The position numbers and the translations under genes were made by a program. Below, piece by piece: positions 38,175 to 48,300 of a stretch of 64,000 nucleotides of DNA (its first letter is position 1; the number at the start of each line of letters is the position of its first letter). The notes under the pieces were generated by a model, which searched no databases, was not told the origin of the DNA, and was given only the letters and a program-made list of their open reading frames with translations. This stretch comes from an uncultured Collinsella sp. (GTDB lineage: Bacteria; Actinomycetota; Coriobacteriia; Coriobacteriales; Coriobacteriaceae). The stretch is taken from NCBI GenBank assembly GCA_958405565.1, contig CATYEN010000008.1, positions 1 to 64,000 on the forward strand, written 5' to 3'.

Positions 38175-38202
38175 GCCAACGGCAAAAAACGAATTGCACA
38201 GA

Positions 38203-38227
38203 ACCGTCCCTTCGGGGGCGGTTTTTT
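38203..38227 (+). terminator. Rho-independent terminator after the YerC gene
   Basis: Stem ACCGTCCC / GGGGCGGT with a TTCG-type loop and T6. Confidence 0.85.
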
Positions 38228-38331
38228 GATCCTTTGGGGACGGAGGAAATCTGTTGGCGTGGGGCAAATCTGTCCGCGTGGGCGGGTAGGATGGATGCAT
38301 TGATTATTGCGAACAGTTTGAGCGGAGGACC

Positions 38332-41300
38332 ATGCCTGTTCGAATCTATACCACCAATGCCGGCACGGATTTGAGCGATGCCGAGTCGGCGCTGCTTGCC
38401 GACCTTATTGCCCGCCACGGGCGTGCCGTGCTGCTGGCGCCAACGTTTGCCGAGCTCGACCTGTGCCGTCATGATGCGGCGGAAGCCGGCGTTTCGCTGG
38501 GTATTGACTACAAGATGCCTACATCGTGGCTTCGCTCGCTTTGGGAGCTTTTGGGCGACGGGCGCGGTTTCGTCGACAACCTGCAGCGCCAGATGCTGTT
38601 TTCGGACATGGTAGCGCGTCTCGACGACGCCGACCTGCAGCCACTTTCGTGCAGCCAGGGCACAGTGCGCATGCTCGCGCGTATGGCCCGCGATGTGCTG
38701 CCAGGTGTGGCAGGGACAGGTGCCGAGCGTTGCTGCGACAACGTTTGCAAGCCCAAGCCCAAAAGCGACGCCGAGGCTCGCGTGTTTGAACTTTTGTGCG
38801 CCTATGCGTGCGGCTTGGACCGTCGAGATATGGTCGAGCCCTGCGAGGCAGCTGACATTATGGCCGGTGCCCTGGCCGATAACCTGCCGGCGTGCACCCG
38901 CGCCGTTTGTGTACGCGGCGTCACGTCATTTACGTATAGCCTGCTCGAGCTGCTGTCCGCCGTGGCAAACAACGGGGGAGAGGTCGTCGTGCTGCTTGCC
39001 CGCGAGCAGGCGGCGATGCGCGAGGAGCTTGCCGCGGCACTTGATGCCCGCGATGTGCTGTTTGAGGCCGCGCCGCTGGGGGAGGGTGCCGCCGCGCCCC
39101 AGATTGCCTCCAAGTCCGCCGCTCAGCCTACCTTTGTAGAGGTTGCCGGCCCTCACGCCCGCGCCCGCGCTTATGTGGATGCTCTTGAGAACCTGGTCAC
39201 GGCATGTGATGAGTCCGTGTCGCGCGACGGCGCCGCGACAAACTCCGACCCCACGCGCGTGCTCGTGGTTTCCGCCCGGGCACCCCAGCTGTTCGGCGAA
39301 CTCGCTGCCCGTTTGGCGGCGCGTCACATTGCGGCCGAGACGACTGAGTTCACGGCGTTTTCCCAATCCATTGCGGGCAGGCAGTTTGCGGCGCTTGCCG
39401 GCCTGATCGAGCGCATGAAGGCCGCCGATGAGGGCATGGCGTCAAAGACCGAATGGTGGCCCGCGCCGGAGCTTACCGACTGGATCTACAGTCCGCTTTC
39501 GGGCGCCGATGCCGCCAGCGCGCGAACCTTCGATAAGAACATGCGCCTGTCGCGCAGCAAGACCACTGCGGGCGTCAAGAGCCTGCTGCAGAGCGTGCAG
39601 GGCCAGGTGAGGGGCGCCCGCAAGGCTGCCAGCGAAGAAAACTGGTTTAAGAACGTGCCATGCGTGGTCTCGGACGTGTTTCAGGCGCTGTGGCGCGACA
39701 AACCCGTGACGGCGCTCAAGGCCATGCTCGCCGTTGCCGAGGCGCTGCCCGATCGCGCTCTAGGCGGCCTTGACGGTCAGGCCCGTCGCCAGGCAGAGAC
39801 GGCTCTGCTGCGCCATGCCATCGACATCCTTATGAACGATGCACGTACGCTCGACGTGTCGCAGGCTGCGACCGTGCCCGTGCTCGATGGCGTTCGTACC
39901 AAGGTGGACAAGCGCAGCACCGCATACGATTACGAGACCTACGAGGTCGACCGCGCGCCGCGCGCCCAAGTGCGCTTTGCATCGCTTGCCGATGCGGCAG
40001 GCCTGCGCCCCGATAGCTACGATGCCGTGCTGTTTGCCGACGTCGACCTGGACAGTTATCCGCTCTCACATGAGGAGGGCCCGCTGGCCACGCTGACGGC
40101 AGAGTTAGATCGCAGCGGCGTGACGCTTGAGCCTGCGGCCTTGCTGCGCGCACGCTTTGGCCGCGCGATGCAAGCGGCACGCGGTCCGGTTGCGCTCGCC
40201 CGTGTGACCCACGATCGTCAGGCGCGCGAGTGCTATCCGGCGGCCGTGTGGACTGAGTTGCGTGCGCACGCCAAGGCCGCTGACGACGCTAAGGCCGCCG
40301 CCGACGCCAAGGTTGCTGACGCTGACAAGGTCGCTGACGACGCTAGAGCCACCGGCAACGCTAAGGCCGCTGGCGCCGACAAGGCGAAGTGCGTGGGCGA
40401 GGGTGATATCGTAAGGGACTTCGATTTCGCCGCCGGCGAAGGGCTCGAGTGCAAGCGCGTGACCTGCGAACCCCCTCAGCATCTGAGTGCCGAGGCTGTG
40501 CCGTATCTGGTTCTGCGCCGCCGCGACGGCGAGGGCGAGGACGCGCCGCTCGTGCCACGCTTAACGTCCGCCTCGCAGATCGAGGCCTATTCCACCTGTC
40601 CGCTGTGCTGGTTCGTCTCGTATCGCGTCAAGCCCCAGTCTATCGATGCGGGCTTTGGCAACATGGAGAAGGGCAACTTTGTCCACGACGTGCTGGAGCA
40701 TCTGCATGCCCGTCTGCCGCAGGAAGGCATGGAGCGCGTGACACCCATGAATCTGCCGCGCGCGAAGGAGCTGCTGCACGAGGTCTTTGCCGAGACCCTG
40801 GCCGAGCACGCCGGCAAGCGCGGTACCGAGGGCCCGCTGGTGCCGCTCTCTCCAGTGGAGGAGCGCCAGGTGGCCGAGATTTTGCCGCAGCTGGAGGGCG
40901 TGCTTGCCTACGAGTCCGAGGCGCTCGCGCCCTTCGCGCCGCGCTACCTGGAGTTTGCGTTCAACGAGCTCCAGGTCGAGTATGCCGGTTGGCCACTCGG
41001 TGGGCGCATCGACCGCGTTGACGTGGATGCCGAGAATCGCGCCGTGGTAATCGACTACAAGCATCGTTCGGGTGTCGAGGAGTTTAAGCTCGCCGACCCC
41101 ACGGTGCGCGACGAGGAATCGGGCACGGCGCCCATCGACGATCCGCGCTGGTTGCCGCCACATACCCAGACGCTCATCTACGCCCAGGCCATGCGTCGGG
41201 CGCTGGATTTGGACACCCGCGCGGCGCTCTACTTTTCGACCAAGGGCGGCAAGCCGGCGTTGCGCGGCGCCGCGAGCACCGAGCTGCTCGAGGAAGAGCG

Positions 41301-41520
41301 CGGCGACGGTCGCATCCCGGGCCTTAAGAAAGGTTTCCCCGGCGAGGGTGGCAGCATGGACTTCGATGCGCTGCTCGATTGCGTGGAGGCCGGCATCGCC
41401 GAGCGCCTGCGCGAGCTCGAGGCAGGCAACGTTGCCGCCGTCGACTCGACGTCGGCTCAGGCCGTGCATGCGCGCTGCTCGTATAACCACGAAGGAACGT
41501 TTGTAAGGAGGGACGTGTAG
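38332..41520 (+). CDS. addB: AddB-like PD-(D/E)XK nuclease subunit of a RecBCD-type helicase-nuclease
   Basis: 1062 aa. The C-terminal nuclease domain is clear: NFVHDVLEHLHARL (His), then GGRIDRVDVD and VIDYKHRSG with the Asp and D-Y-K catalytic residues. The N-terminal two thirds are a degenerate helicase-like region as in AddB, with no intact Walker A. Cys residues in YSTCPLCW and near the C-terminus (RCSY) are fewer than in the Fe-S AddB of Bacillus, so a cluster is uncertain. Residues 644-686 are a low-complexity Ala/Asp/Lys insertion (DDAKAAADAKVADADK) encoded by imperfect tandem repeats. Three bases separate its stop from addA. ATG 38332 follows GCGGAGGA. Confidence 0.85.
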   Translation: MPVRIYTTNAGTDLSDAESALLADLIARHGRAVLLAPTFAELDLCRHDAAEAGVSLGIDYKMPTSWLRSLWELLGDGRGFVDNLQRQMLFSDMVARLDDADLQPLSCSQGTVRMLARMARDVLPGVAGTGAERCCDNVCKPKPKSDAEARVFELLCAYACGLDRRDMVEPCEAADIMAGALADNLPACTRAVCVRGVTSFTYSLLELLSAVANNGGEVVVLLAREQAAMREELAAALDARDVLFEAAPLGEGAAAPQIASKSAAQPTFVEVAGPHARARAYVDALENLVTACDESVSRDGAATNSDPTRVLVVSARAPQLFGELAARLAARHIAAETTEFTAFSQSIAGRQFAALAGLIERMKAADEGMASKTEWWPAPELTDWIYSPLSGADAASARTFDKNMRLSRSKTTAGVKSLLQSVQGQVRGARKAASEENWFKNVPCVVSDVFQALWRDKPVTALKAMLAVAEALPDRALGGLDGQARRQAETALLRHAIDILMNDARTLDVSQAATVPVLDGVRTKVDKRSTAYDYETYEVDRAPRAQVRFASLADAAGLRPDSYDAVLFADVDLDSYPLSHEEGPLATLTAELDRSGVTLEPAALLRARFGRAMQAARGPVALARVTHDRQARECYPAAVWTELRAHAKAADDAKAAADAKVADADKVADDARATGNAKAAGADKAKCVGEGDIVRDFDFAAGEGLECKRVTCEPPQHLSAEAVPYLVLRRRDGEGEDAPLVPRLTSASQIEAYSTCPLCWFVSYRVKPQSIDAGFGNMEKGNFVHDVLEHLHARLPQEGMERVTPMNLPRAKELLHEVFAETLAEHAGKRGTEGPLVPLSPVEERQVAEILPQLEGVLAYESEALAPFAPRYLEFAFNELQVEYAGWPLGGRIDRVDVDAENRAVVIDYKHRSGVEEFKLADPTVRDEESGTAPIDDPRWLPPHTQTLIYAQAMRRALDLDTRAALYFSTKGGKPALRGAASTELLEEERGDGRIPGLKKGFPGEGGSMDFDALLDCVEAGIAERLRELEAGNVAAVDSTSAQAVHARCSYNHEGTFVRRDV

Positions 41521-41523
41521 ACC

Positions 41524-44500
41524 ATGGATCTTTCGACTTTGATGCCGCAACAGCTGCAGATCGTCAAAACGCTCGACCGTCCGCTGTTTGTCTCGGCGGG
41601 CGCCGGTTCGGGCAAGACCTTTACCCTCACGCGCCGCATCGTCTACGCGCTCTCGCCCGAATCCGGTCCGTTTGTCGAGCATCTGGATCAGGTGCTCGCC
41701 ATTACCTTTACCAAAGATGCCGCGGCCGAGATTCGCGACCGCGTGCGTCGCGCGCTTATCGAAGAGGGTATGAACGAGGAGGCCCTGACCGTCGACGACG
41801 CTTGGATCTCGACCATTCACGGCATGTGCTCGCGTATCCTGCGCGCGCACGCGCTGGAGCTGGGCATCGATCCCGAGTTCACGGTGCTTACCGATACCGA
41901 TGAGCTTATGGATCAGGCTGTCGAGCATGTGCTGGGGCGCGCGACGGCGCCCGATACCGCGCCTGAGCTCGCTGCCCCGCTTAAGGCCCTCTACGCTTGG
42001 TATCCCATGGCGGGCGAGGGCGGGCCGTTTGGCGCCGGTACCACCATCAAAGGGCTGGTGCGCGACCTGCTGGAGCTATCGAGCCAGCTGCCGGGCGGCA
42101 TGGACGATGTGTGCGTGGCGCGCGGCCAGGCTGACACCTCTGCGCTCGCCGATGCCTATCGCGCGGCGCTGGGCGCAAGCAAGGCCGCGACCGAGAAGGC
42201 GCAGACGGCGCTCGACGCCATCGACGCGTTCGAGGCGAGCGGCAAAACCATGGAGGATGCGGCGCGACTCATGATGTCGTGCGGCATGCCTCGGGCGAGC
42301 AAAGCGTTCCCCAAGGAGCAGGTCGAGCTGCTCAAGGCCGAGGCTGCCGATGCATTTATCAATATCGTGCTCGCCTGCGGTGGTCCCGCGCTCGATGCAC
42401 TGGTGGGGCTTGCTCGTGCTGTGGAGGCGGAATACCGCGCGCTCAAGGCTGACCAGTCCGCGCTTGATAACAACGACCTGCTGCGCATGGCGTACGAGGC
42501 GCTGCGCGATTATCCCGCCATCCGAGCGGCCTATGAGGGTCGCTTTAAGATGGTCATGATCGATGAGTTCCAGGATACCGACCAGATGCAGGTCGATTTG
42601 ATCCGTTACCTGACGGGCGCGGGGGAGCGCGCACTGTGCACCGTAGGCGATGCGCAGCAGTCGATCTACCGCTTCCGTGGCGCCGAGGTCGAGGTATTCC
42701 GTCGCCAGGAGCGCAAGGTGGGCTCCTCTGCTGCGCCCGAGACGGCTGCCGCATCCGATGCCCCCGCCGGCGAGCTCGTCAAACTCGTGCGCAACTTCCG
42801 TAGCCACGACGAGGTGCTGCGCTATGTGGCGCGCGTCTTTGACGGCGACACCGGTGGTTTGATGCAGGGGTTCTTGGATCTTGAACCGAGCGACAAACGC
42901 AAGGACAAGCTCAAGGCAAAGGCGTCGCGCCGCCAGGCGCTGTTCGTTGCCGGTGGCAGCACACAGGAGCGAACGCAGGCGAAAGCTCGTGCGATTGCGG
43001 AGCGGTTCCAAGCGCTCGTCAAAGCGGGGCAGCCCCAGGGCGATATGGTGTTGCTGCTGGGTCGCATGACCAATGCCGACGTCTATGCGCAGGCCTTCCG
43101 CGACCAGGGGCTCGACTGCGTTATCGCGGGCGGCTCGGTCTTTGCCCAGGCAGCCGAGGTGCAGACGGTGCGTGCCCTGGTCTGCGCACTCGCCAATCCG
43201 GCCGATACGGCGCAGGGCCTTATGCCACTGCTCGCCTCGCCGATGTTTGCGCTCGGCGTCCAGGAGTTCCTGGCGCTGGCGACCAAGCTCGATAGCGAGA
43301 CGGGGGAGACCTCGCGCCGGAATATCGACGTGGGCATCATGAGTGATTTCGACGTGCCGGGTTTGCAAGACTTGCCGCTCGTGACGCGTGCCCGCGAGGT
43401 GCTGCGGTATGCGCTTCGTCGCGTGGGCCGCGATTCGTTCGCCGCCATCGCGCGCGATACTGTCAACGCCTCCGGCTGGTTTGTGCGTCTGGCACAGCGT
43501 GGTCCCGAGGGCAAGGCCATTGCCGCCAACGTGCTTAAGGCGCTCGATGCCGTGGCCGAGGCGGAGGCCGAGTTCGGTAACTCGCCGCGTTCCATTGCGC
43601 TTGCCTTCGACCACTTCTTGGCGGGCAAGGAGGCCCCAGGCGCCCTCAACGAGGAGGGCGACGGCGCGGTGCGCATCATGACGGTGCATGCCTCCAAGGG
43701 CCTGGAGTATCCGGTCGTGGCGGTTGCGGAGTGCTTTGGCGTGCGTAAGTCCTCGGGTGCGGCTCAGATGGGGCGTGTCGAGGGCGGAGCGCAGGTCGTG
43801 GCACTGCCGGCACGCTTCGACGGCGTTAAACTCGCGGACGGCACGTTCGTGAAGGGCGATGACGTCAAAAAGCAGTTTGAGCACGCGTTTAAGGGCAAGG
43901 GCACGTCGCTGTGGCTGCCGCCAGAGCTCATGGAGGATGTCTGCGCGACGGGTTCTCCCGCCGAGGCATTTGCCCGCCTGCGCAACGACGACCTGCAGCT
44001 TTCGCTCGAGGAGCGGGCTCGCTTGCTCTATGTCGCCATGACGCGAGCGCGCGAGCTGGTCATTCTGGCGATGGATGTCGGCGTGAGCCGCGGCAAGGTG
44101 ACGGCGCCGACCTTCGATGTCGAGACGGATCTGACCTACGACGTGCTGCGCCGCATCCTGCCGACCGACAGCCTGGACATGCCGCAGCTCGATGCCGACC
44201 GCCTGGTGTTCGACAACTCCCAGCCGGGCGACTACGAGCTCATTTCGCTTTCGGACTTTACCTTTGGCGAGCAGGCGTTTGAGGCCAACGCTTCGCTGGA
44301 TGCCGAGGGCAGGCTTGTCCGCGGCGATGCGGAGCCGGAGGGTGCCGGTGCAGATGCCCGCGCCGCCGTTCCCGGTCCTGCCGACCCCGAGCCCGATGCG
44401 TTTGAGCTCGTGTATCCCCAGGCGGTGGGCGTGCGCATGGGCACCTGCCCGTATCCGGCGCGCGATTCGTACAGCTACTCGTCAATTGCCGCGGCGCTGC

Positions 44501-45156
44501 ATGCCGAGTCCGAGGACCGTGCCGCCGAGGCACACATGCCCATGGACGAGGCCGGCGATGATGCAGAGTCGGATGGCTCGGAGATGACGGATGCGGACGT
44601 GACCGCTGCCGAGCCCGCCGGCAATCCCATGGCGCTGGGCTCGGCCTTCCATGCTGCTTGCCAGTGGCTCATCGAGATGGGTGCCGATGCGTTGCCCGCT
44701 GCGCGCGCCGACGCCCTGGCTCGCCTGTGGCGCTTGACGCCAGAACAGCGCGAGCGCTTCGATGTCGCTCTGGATCGCTGGCTCAAGTCGTCGGTCCGTG
44801 CCGAGCTGCTTGCCTGGCCGTGCGTTCGCGCCGAGGCGCCGTTCTTTTCGCTGGGCTGCGAGGACGAGGACATCGCTCGCTACGGTGCATATGCCGAGGG
44901 CGCCATCGACGCTTTGGCGACGAACCCGGCGGATTCGTCACGCGCGCTGGTCATCGACTACAAGACGGGCGGCACACCGGACGAGACGCCGGAACAGCTG
45001 CAGGAGAAGCACGCCCTGCAGGCGCGCGTCTACGCGGATGTTTTGCACAAGGCGGGCTTTGAGGCCGTGACCGTTAAGTTCGTCCGCGTGGAGCAGGCCG
45101 ATCCAACCATCTTCGTCGAACCCGCCGAACCTCAAGTAGTCACCTACAACCTCTAG
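41524..45156 (+). CDS. addA: AddA-type UvrD-family helicase-nuclease
   Basis: 1210 aa. SF1A helicase motifs in order: I SAGAGSGKT, Ia AITFTKDAAAEI, II MIDEFQDTDQ, III VGDAQQSIYRFRGAE, V TVHASKGLEYPVV and VI LYVAMTRARE. The C-terminal PD-(D/E)XK nuclease has LGSAFHAACQWL and LVIDYKTGG. Between them sits an acidic, Ala-rich linker (about 905-1040) longer than usual. With AddB it should process double-strand breaks for RecA loading, the actinobacterial alternative to AdnAB. Followed by a 63-bp palindrome, then dnaE. Confidence 0.95.
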   Translation: MDLSTLMPQQLQIVKTLDRPLFVSAGAGSGKTFTLTRRIVYALSPESGPFVEHLDQVLAITFTKDAAAEIRDRVRRALIEEGMNEEALTVDDAWISTIHGMCSRILRAHALELGIDPEFTVLTDTDELMDQAVEHVLGRATAPDTAPELAAPLKALYAWYPMAGEGGPFGAGTTIKGLVRDLLELSSQLPGGMDDVCVARGQADTSALADAYRAALGASKAATEKAQTALDAIDAFEASGKTMEDAARLMMSCGMPRASKAFPKEQVELLKAEAADAFINIVLACGGPALDALVGLARAVEAEYRALKADQSALDNNDLLRMAYEALRDYPAIRAAYEGRFKMVMIDEFQDTDQMQVDLIRYLTGAGERALCTVGDAQQSIYRFRGAEVEVFRRQERKVGSSAAPETAAASDAPAGELVKLVRNFRSHDEVLRYVARVFDGDTGGLMQGFLDLEPSDKRKDKLKAKASRRQALFVAGGSTQERTQAKARAIAERFQALVKAGQPQGDMVLLLGRMTNADVYAQAFRDQGLDCVIAGGSVFAQAAEVQTVRALVCALANPADTAQGLMPLLASPMFALGVQEFLALATKLDSETGETSRRNIDVGIMSDFDVPGLQDLPLVTRAREVLRYALRRVGRDSFAAIARDTVNASGWFVRLAQRGPEGKAIAANVLKALDAVAEAEAEFGNSPRSIALAFDHFLAGKEAPGALNEEGDGAVRIMTVHASKGLEYPVVAVAECFGVRKSSGAAQMGRVEGGAQVVALPARFDGVKLADGTFVKGDDVKKQFEHAFKGKGTSLWLPPELMEDVCATGSPAEAFARLRNDDLQLSLEERARLLYVAMTRARELVILAMDVGVSRGKVTAPTFDVETDLTYDVLRRILPTDSLDMPQLDADRLVFDNSQPGDYELISLSDFTFGEQAFEANASLDAEGRLVRGDAEPEGAGADARAAVPGPADPEPDAFELVYPQAVGVRMGTCPYPARDSYSYSSIAAALHAESEDRAAEAHMPMDEAGDDAESDGSEMTDADVTAAEPAGNPMALGSAFHAACQWLIEMGADALPAARADALARLWRLTPEQRERFDVALDRWLKSSVRAELLAWPCVRAEAPFFSLGCEDEDIARYGAYAEGAIDALATNPADSSRALVIDYKTGGTPDETPEQLQEKHALQARVYADVLHKAGFEAVTVKFVRVEQADPTIFVEPAEPQVVTYNL

Positions 45157-45168
45157 CCCTCAAATAAC

Positions 45169-45231
45169 TTGCGGTGGAATACGGACTGTTTTGGCCAAAA
45201 AAGCTGCCAAACAGTCCGCATTTCACCGCAA
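45169..45231. repeat. 63-bp palindrome family C, copy 2
   Basis: 23-bp arms at 45169-45191 and 45209-45231 with two mismatches, 17-bp centre. Arms share the TTGCGGTG.AATA.GGACTGTTT pattern of copy 1 (34051-34113); the G/C at the variable position (ACGGAC / GTCCGC) changed on both arms, so pairing is kept. Lies between addA and dnaE. Confidence 0.92.
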
Positions 45232-45332
45232 CTGCGTGAGTAGCCGTGTGGGTTTGGCTAGGTTCGGGTGCTGCCCGTGCCGTGGGGTAAAATCGTTCAG
45301 TCAGAACACGAACCCGCATCGGAGCTCATCAC

Positions 45333-48300
45333 ATGGCATTCGTCCATCTGCACAACCACACCGTCTTCTCCATGCTCGACGGCGCAACCCGTATCCAGGA
45401 TATGGTCAATCGCGCCGTAGAGCTGGGCATGCCCGCCGTCGCCATTACCGACCACGGCTACATGTATGGCGTACCCGACCTGGCGCTGGCCTGCGACGCC
45501 GTCAACCACAACACGCCCGAGTACAAAACCTGGAGCCACGACAAGGCCTTCTTGGAAAAGGACCGCCGCGACGAGCTGGTGGAGCCCGATCCCGAGTCCA
45601 GCCCGCGCGAGCATGCCCAGTATGCGAAGGACATGGCCATGTGGGACGAGAAGGGCAACATCGACGAGCTCAAGCCGCCCCTGGTCATCAAGCCCATCTT
45701 TGGCTGCGAGGTTTACTTTACGCCGGACGAGACGCTCGCCCGCGACCATAAGCCCGAGCTCTACCACATGATCCTTTTGGCCAAGGACCAGGAGGGCTAC
45801 GTCAACCTGATGCAGACGGTCTCCGAGGCCGCCGTGCAGGGCTTTTACTACAAGCCGCGCGTGACGCTCGACAACCTGCGCCGCCATGCCAAGGGCATGA
45901 TTTGCACCAGCGCCTGCATCGCGGGCATCATCCCCAAATACATCGACCGCGGCGACATGGAAGGCGCCATCAAGTGGGCCGAGACCTTCCGCGACACCTT
46001 CGACCCCGGCGATTTTTACATCGAGATTCAGGAACACGGCATTACCACCGATAACGGCCTGACCGACGAGCAGATGGACCGCACGCTCATCGACATTGCC
46101 AAACAGGTGGGCGTCAAGGTCATCGCCACCAACGACTTCCACTACCTGCGCCGCGAGGACGCCCCCGTGCAGGACGTCATCATGTGCATTGGCATGAACG
46201 CCAAGGTCGACGACCCCAACCGTATGCGCATGACCGGCTCGGAGTTTTACATGAAGACCGAGGAGGAGATGCGGGCGATGTTCCCGTATTGCCCCGAGGC
46301 CTGCGACAACACGCTCGAGATCGCCGACAAGTGCTACGTCGAGCTCGACTGGGACTCCATCATCCTGCCGCGCTTCCCGTTGCTCGACCCCGGCGAGACG
46401 CACGAGAGCCAGTTCCGCCGCGAGTGCGAGAAGGGCCTGCGCCAGCACTACGGCGACGACTGGGCCACGCGCGAGATCGGTGGCGTCAACATCAAAGAGC
46501 GCTTTGAGTACGAATACAAGGTCATCTGCGACAAGGGCTTTGCCGCCTACTTTTTGATCGTTGCCGAGTACGTGCAATGGGCCAAGGACAACGGCATCGG
46601 CGTCGGCCCCGGCCGTGGTTCTGCCGCCGGCGCTATCGTCGCCTACGCCATGAACATCACCGCGTTCGACCCGCTCGAGAACGGCCTGATGTTCGAGAGG
46701 TTCCTGTCCCCGCAGCGTACCGAGATGCCCGATATCGATATGGACTTCGACGATGAGCGGCGCCTCGAGGTCGTGGAGCACGTTCGCCAGCTCTACGGTC
46801 CCGAGAAGGTCACCCACGTCATCACCTACTCGACCATTAAGGCCAAGCAGGCCATCAACGACGCCGCACGCGTCCTGGACTACCCGGTCTACATGGGCCA
46901 GCGCCTGTCCAAGATGGTCTCGAGCGACCCCAAGGTCAAGCTCAAGCAGGTGCTCGAAAAGCAACCCGGCAAAGAGGATCTGTTTAACCCCGACTTTGCC
47001 GAGGCCTATAAAAAGGACGACGACGCCCGCCGCATCATCGACACGGCGCTCTCGATCGAGGGTCTCACCCGTGGCGAGGGTGTGCACGCGTGCGCCGTTC
47101 TGATCTGCCGCGACCCCGTCAACGAGCACGTGCCCACCAAGCTCGACACCAAGGGTGGCGTCGAGATTACCCAGTACGAGGGCCATACCGTTGCCGACAT
47201 GGGCCTGCTCAAGATGGACTTCCTGGGCCTGCGTACGCTGACGGTTATCTCCAAGGCCAAGGCAAACATCAAAAAGAACTTCGGCATCGACATCAAAGAG
47301 GAAGAGATCCCCTTTGACGACCCCGAGATCTTTAAGCTCATGGGTTCCGGCCACACTGCCGGCGTCTTCCAGGTCGAGTCCGCCGGCATGACGGCCACGA
47401 TCAAGAACATGAAGCCCACCGAGTACAAGCACGTCGTAGCATTGATCGCCCTGTACCGCCCGGGCCCGCTGGGCGCCGGCATGGTTTCGTCCTACATCAA
47501 CCGTATGAACGGCAAGGAGCCGGCGGTCTCCTACGACGACCGCCTGGACGACATCCTGGGCGAAACCTACGGCACCATGGTCTACCAGGAGCAGGTTATG
47601 CTCATCTCCGTCGAGATGTGCGGCTTCTCCAAGGGCGAATCGGACTCGCGTATCCGTAAACCCGTGGCTAAGAAAAAGATCAAGCTGCTCACGTCGACGG
47701 TGCTGCACTGGGAGGATGGCTCGGACGAGACCACCTACGACCACTGGATGAACGGCGCTATCAAGAACAACTACACGCGCGAGGTCGCCCAGAAGATTTG
47801 GGACGATGTTCTCGAGTTTGCGTCTTACGCCTTTAACAAGTCGCACTCCGCCGGCTACGCCATTCTGGTTATGCAGACGGCATGGCTCAAGGCGCACTAT
47901 CCGCACGAGTACATGGCGGCCGTTCTGACGTCCTACACGGGCAAGACCGACAAGATCGTGCACTACGTCTCGGCATGCCGTCACGACGGCATCCCCGTGC
48001 TGTCGCCAGATGTCAACGAGTCCGGTACCGAGTTCACGGCTACCAAGGAGGGCGTGCGCTTTGGTCTGGCCGGCATCCGCGGCGTGGGCACCGGCGTGGC
48101 GCAGGCGATTATCGCCGAGCGCGAGGCGGGCGGTCCGTTTAAGACGCTGCACGACTTTGTCGAGCGCGTGGACTCAAGTCAGGCCAACCGTCGCGTGATC
48201 GAATCGCTGATCAAGGCAGGCGCCTTCGACTCCACGGGCTATCCGCGCCGTCAGATGATGCACTTTGTTGACAAGAACAACCCCGAGAACATCATCGACG

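Noticed and set aside
45297..48152. 951-codon minus-strand open frame opposite dnaE
   Set aside because: Antisense shadow of dnaE without ribosome site or recognisable domains.
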